Below, one piece after another: positions 6,479 to 8,940 of a stretch of 8,940 nt of DNA. The position numbers and the translations under genes were made by a program. Source of the stretch: Acidobacteriota bacterium (GTDB lineage: Bacteria > Acidobacteriota > Terriglobia > Terriglobales > Acidobacteriaceae). Under the pieces are notes generated by a model that had not been told where the DNA came from, did not search any database, and was given only the letters and a program-made list of their open reading frames with translations. Each line of letters begins with the position of its first letter. The stretch's first letter is position 1. The DNA lies in assembly GCA_003224785.1 (NCBI GenBank), contig QHZV01000024.1, positions 1 through 8,940 of the forward strand, written 5' to 3'.

Positions 6479-7312
6479 ATGACCGTTCTGGAAGACATTG
6501 TCGCCGCCACCCGACAAAAAGTACGCGAGCGCCGTTCTAGGGCTGAGTCACCGGACATGGAAAGCCGCGCGGCTTCACATAATCCACGCGGATTTCGGAG
6601 AGCCCTTGGAAGTGCGAGCAAAACAGGTTTCGCGGTCATCACGGAACTCAAGAAAGCATCTCCGTCCCGAGGCTTGATAAGGAAAGATTTTGATGCTGCC
6701 AGTCTTTCGACCGAGTTGGAGTCCGCTGGAGCGGCCGCGCTTTCTGTCTTAACCGATGAAGAATTTTTCCAAGGGTCGCTGGCTAACTTGCGTGCAGCTT
6801 CCGCAAATTGCTCACTTCCCTGCCTGCGCAAAGATTTCATCATTGATGAATTCCAGGTCCTCGAAGCGCGCGCGAACTGTGCGGACGCAATCTTGCTGAT
6901 TGCCGCCGTGCTGTCCCAGCAAGAATTAATTGCGTTGAGTAAGCGGGCCGCCGAAATTCATCTCGACGTTTTATGCGAAGTGCATGATGAGCAAGAGTTG
7001 GGTCGCGCCCTGGATGCTGGTTGTAACCTGATCGGAGTCAACAACCGCGATCTGCGGACATTCAAAGTGGACTTAGAAACAGCATTACGGCTGGCAGACA
7101 ATATTCCCGGTGACGTGCTGACAGTTGCCGAGAGCGGTATCGAAAGCGGCGCCGATATAGACCGCTTGCGCAGGTCCGGATATGACGCATTCCTACTCGG
7201 TGAAAGATTGATGAAAGCAAAATCACCCGGAGAGGCGCTGAAGTCCCTTTTGGTGGAAGCCACGAGGTTTTTGCCAACGACCAACAACCAACAGCCAACG
7301 ACTTTCCTATGA
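6479..7312 (+). CDS. trpC: Indole-3-glycerol phosphate synthase
   Basis: Converts CdRP (1-(2-carboxyphenylamino)-1-deoxyribulose 5-phosphate) to indole-3-glycerol phosphate in tryptophan biosynthesis; a cytoplasmic TIM-barrel enzyme. The catalytic and binding motifs are intact: VITELKKASPSRG (53-65, with E56, K58 and S61), the catalytic Lys in LRKDF (K118), LCEVHD (E167), GVNNRDL (186-192, N188/N189), VAESGI (216-221) and FLLGERLM (238-245). The length of 277 aa is slightly above the usual 255-270 because of a tail PTTNNQQPTTFL encoded by a tandem heptamer. The ATG at 6479 fits the family N-terminus (MTVLEDIVAATR); no ribosome binding site is visible, but a TATAAT lies just upstream. Its stop TGA overlaps the trpF start as ATGA, the usual sign of translational coupling. 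trpE, trpG and trpD are not in the window; an MglA gene occupies the upstream side. Confidence 0.97.
   Translation: MTVLEDIVAATRQKVRERRSRAESPDMESRAASHNPRGFRRALGSASKTGFAVITELKKASPSRGLIRKDFDAASLSTELESAGAAALSVLTDEEFFQGSLANLRAASANCSLPCLRKDFIIDEFQVLEARANCADAILLIAAVLSQQELIALSKRAAEIHLDVLCEVHDEQELGRALDAGCNLIGVNNRDLRTFKVDLETALRLADNIPGDVLTVAESGIESGADIDRLRRSGYDAFLLGERLMKAKSPGEALKSLLVEATRFLPTTNNQQPTTFL
7274..7301 (+). repeat. Tandem heptamer array, four units of CCAACRR, inside the 3' end of trpC
   Basis: Four contiguous units are visible: CCAACGA, CCAACAA, CCAACAG and CCAACGA. They encode PTTNNQQPT in the current frame, after the TrpC barrel has ended. Seven is not a multiple of three, so each unit gained or lost changes the reading frame before the trpC/trpF junction. 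The repeat contains no stop codon in any plus-strand frame. Confidence 0.92.
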
Positions 7313-8016
7313 CCTGGGTAAAAATTTGCGGGATCACGAACCTCTCTGACGCGCAGGCCGCGGTTGAAGCCGGGGCAGACGCGCTGGGCTTCGTGTTTTA
7401 CGAGAAGAGTCCGCGCTATGTGGATCCGCAAATCGCGCGCGAAATTGTGGCGGGGCTGCCCGACAAGCTCGATAAGGTCGGTGTGTTCGCGGAAATGCCG
7501 CAGAACACGGCCGAACTCGCTGCACAGGTTGGGCTTACAGCCGTGGAAAGTCGCCTCGGTGCACCGGGGACTTCTACGCAGAATGGGAAGACCGTTTCCG
7601 GCCGCCCGGTGCGAACCTTCGTCACCTTATCAGTGCCGCGGCTTCTTCAGAACGAAAAAAAACTTCAGGGACTGATCGCCGAATTTTTGCGCCTGGCGGA
7701 GTCGCCGAAACGGCCAAGCGGCTTTGACACTTTTCTGCTGGATTCGAGCACTCCCGAGCAACCTGGCGGAACGGGCGAAGTCTTCAATTGGAAAAAAATT
7801 GCCCCGCTGGTGCAAGTCATGAATCGAAGCGTGAGAGTCGTCGCAGCGGGCGGACTGGCCGCTTCGAATGTCGCTGACGCCATGCGAATTCTGCGTCCGT
7901 GGGGCGTGGATGTTTCATCCGGCGTGGAGTCTGAACCTGGCAAGAAGGACACCGCCAAGGTACGTGCTTTCGTAAACGCGGTGCGCGCTGCAGACAAGGC
8001 AAATGTGAAGAACTGA
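7309..8016 (+). CDS. trpF: Phosphoribosylanthranilate isomerase, divergent
   Basis: Isomerises phosphoribosylanthranilate to CdRP, the step before TrpC. The N-terminus is classic: VKICGITN with the catalytic base C7, GADALGFVF (22-30) and SPRYV with R36. VGVF (57-60) is kept, as are LLDSST with the catalytic acid D145, GGTGEVFNW (153-161), VAAGGL (178-183) and VDVSSGVE (200-207). At 235 aa it is about 30 longer than usual. The extra length and strong divergence lie in about 78-138: where homologs read AVQLHG this protein reads AVESRLG, so the conserved His (H83 of Thermotoga TrpF) is absent. The following segment GAPGTSTQNGKTVSGRP is unusual. The sequence reads cleanly through this part, so a simple frameshift is not apparent. 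The ATG overlaps the trpC stop; its stop TGA is followed directly by the trpB ATG. Confidence 0.95.
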   Translation: MTWVKICGITNLSDAQAAVEAGADALGFVFYEKSPRYVDPQIAREIVAGLPDKLDKVGVFAEMPQNTAELAAQVGLTAVESRLGAPGTSTQNGKTVSGRPVRTFVTLSVPRLLQNEKKLQGLIAEFLRLAESPKRPSGFDTFLLDSSTPEQPGGTGEVFNWKKIAPLVQVMNRSVRVVAAGGLAASNVADAMRILRPWGVDVSSGVESEPGKKDTAKVRAFVNAVRAADKANVKN

Positions 8017-8940
8017 ATGGCAACTGCTTCCATTTTGAAAAAACGTAAGCGGGCGGTCGCGCGAAAGCTCACGCTTGTGCCCCAACCCGGGCGCTTCGGT
8101 CCGTGGGGCGGCCGCTATGTTCCAGAAACGCTGATGGCGGCGCTCGATGAACTTGAACGTGAATACGAACGTGCGAAGCGTGACCCGAAGTTCAAGGCGC
8201 GCCTTGATGGTCTGCTGAAGACCTACGCCGGCAGGCCCACTGCGCTGTCTTTCGCGCGGCGTCTCACCGAAAAACTCGGCGGCGCCAAGATTTACCTGAA
8301 GCGCGAAGACCTTCTGCATACCGGCGCGCACAAAATCAACAACTGCATCGGTCAGGGGCTATTGGTTGAGCGGATGGGCAAGCACCGCGTGGTCGCCGAG
8401 ACCGGTGCGGGGCAGCACGGCGTTGCTACTGCGACGGTCTGCGCTTTACTCGGATTCGAATGTCTTGTGTATATGGGCACGGAAGACATGCGGCGACAAG
8501 AGCTGAACGTCTTTCGCATGAGGCTGCTGGGCGCCGAAGTTCGTGGCGTGGACACGGGATCACGCACATTAAAAGACGCAATCAATGAAGCCATGCGCGA
8601 TTGGGTGACCAACGTGCGCACGACACATTATCTGCTGGGCAGCGTGCTTGGCGCGCATCCGTATCCGACGATGGTTCGTGATTTTCATAGAGTAATTGGG
8701 CGAGAGGCTCGTTCGCAGATCATGAAAGCCGAGGGCAAACTTCCGACTGCGATCATCGCCTGCGTCGGCGGAGGATCCAACGCGATCGGAATTTTTCACG
8801 AGTTTATCGGAGACAAGAAGGTTCAGCTGATCGGAGTCGAGGCCGGCGGTCGCGGCGAGAGGCTCGGCGATCACGCGGCGCGCTTTCGCGGAGGATTACC
8901 TGGTGTTCTGCAAGGAACGTACTCATATGTTCTGCAGGAC
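8017..8940 (+). CDS. trpB: Tryptophan synthase beta chain (3' partial)
   Basis: PLP enzyme that joins indole and L-serine to make L-tryptophan, normally in an alpha2-beta2 complex with TrpA. The 308 codons seen are all in frame and the gene continues past the window end; about 90-100 residues should be missing. After a basic N-terminal extension of about 20 residues ([10 protein letters not shown]), the family start [16 protein letters not shown] is at 25-40. The PLP lysine is K106 in HTGAHKINN, the catalytic Glu is E128 in AETGAGQHG, and the phosphate-binding loop GGGSNA is at 251-256. The fragment ends in TYSYVLQD, just before the loop normally containing the THS motif. It is the TrpB1 type that works with TrpA; trpA would be expected downstream. 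The ATG immediately follows the trpF stop (TGAATG), so translation is probably coupled. Confidence 0.97.
   Translation, partial: MATASILKKRKRAVARKLTLVPQPGRFGPWGGRYVPETLMAALDELEREYERAKRDPKFKARLDGLLKTYAGRPTALSFARRLTEKLGGAKIYLKREDLLHTGAHKINNCIGQGLLVERMGKHRVVAETGAGQHGVATATVCALLGFECLVYMGTEDMRRQELNVFRMRLLGAEVRGVDTGSRTLKDAINEAMRDWVTNVRTTHYLLGSVLGAHPYPTMVRDFHRVIGREARSQIMKAEGKLPTAIIACVGGGSNAIGIFHEFIGDKKVQLIGVEAGGRGERLGDHAARFRGGLPGVLQGTYSYVLQD

Noticed and set aside
1..8940. CRISPR array, insertion sequence or attachment sites
   Set aside because: No regularly spaced 25-40 nt repeats, transposase or integrase motifs, or terminal inverted repeats were found.

Overview
The window most likely comes from an Acidobacteriota chromosome of the Terriglobia type. 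Three things point there: two secreted proteins of the 'VWFA-related Acidobacterial domain' type, a 5'-truncated secretin-like protein of a kind I associate with this phylum, and the sequence character of the MglA and Trp proteins. This is an inference from protein families; there is no rRNA or other phylogenetic marker.

Layout, left to right. Bases 1-432 hold the 3' part of a plus-strand secretin-like gene. Bases 513-3582 hold three minus-strand genes, read right to left: a secreted VWA protein, a membrane permease of the DUF318/ArsP type, and a family-5 uracil-DNA glycosylase. At about 3583-3629 the direction switches. A plus-strand GNAT acetyltransferase follows, overlapping by 20 nt a second secreted VWA-type protein that has a Pro/Gln-rich linker and a degenerate metal site. 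A 247-nt spacer (5506-5752) carries a tandem heptamer array and other short repeats, and leads to an MglA-type small GTPase. A 99-nt gap with a perfect TATAAT precedes tryptophan biosynthesis genes trpC, trpF and trpB; trpB runs off the window end.

The trp genes are packed tightly: ATGA overlap at trpC/trpF and TGA directly followed by ATG at trpF/trpB. Their enzymes act at adjacent steps: PRA isomerase (TrpF), then indole-glycerol-phosphate synthase (TrpC), then the tryptophan synthase beta chain (TrpB).

The most interesting signal is a four-unit tandem heptamer (CCAACRR) inside the last codons of trpC, matched in unit length and copy number by a second array (GCTAANA) 1.6 kb upstream. By reading frame, adding one 7-nt unit would fuse TrpC in frame to TrpF, and losing one would run the trpC frame into trpF out of frame. 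The second notable point is that TrpF lacks the QLHG motif, including its conserved histidine. I saw no CRISPR array, insertion sequence, rRNA or convincing tRNA, and no complete novel defence or biosynthetic system.
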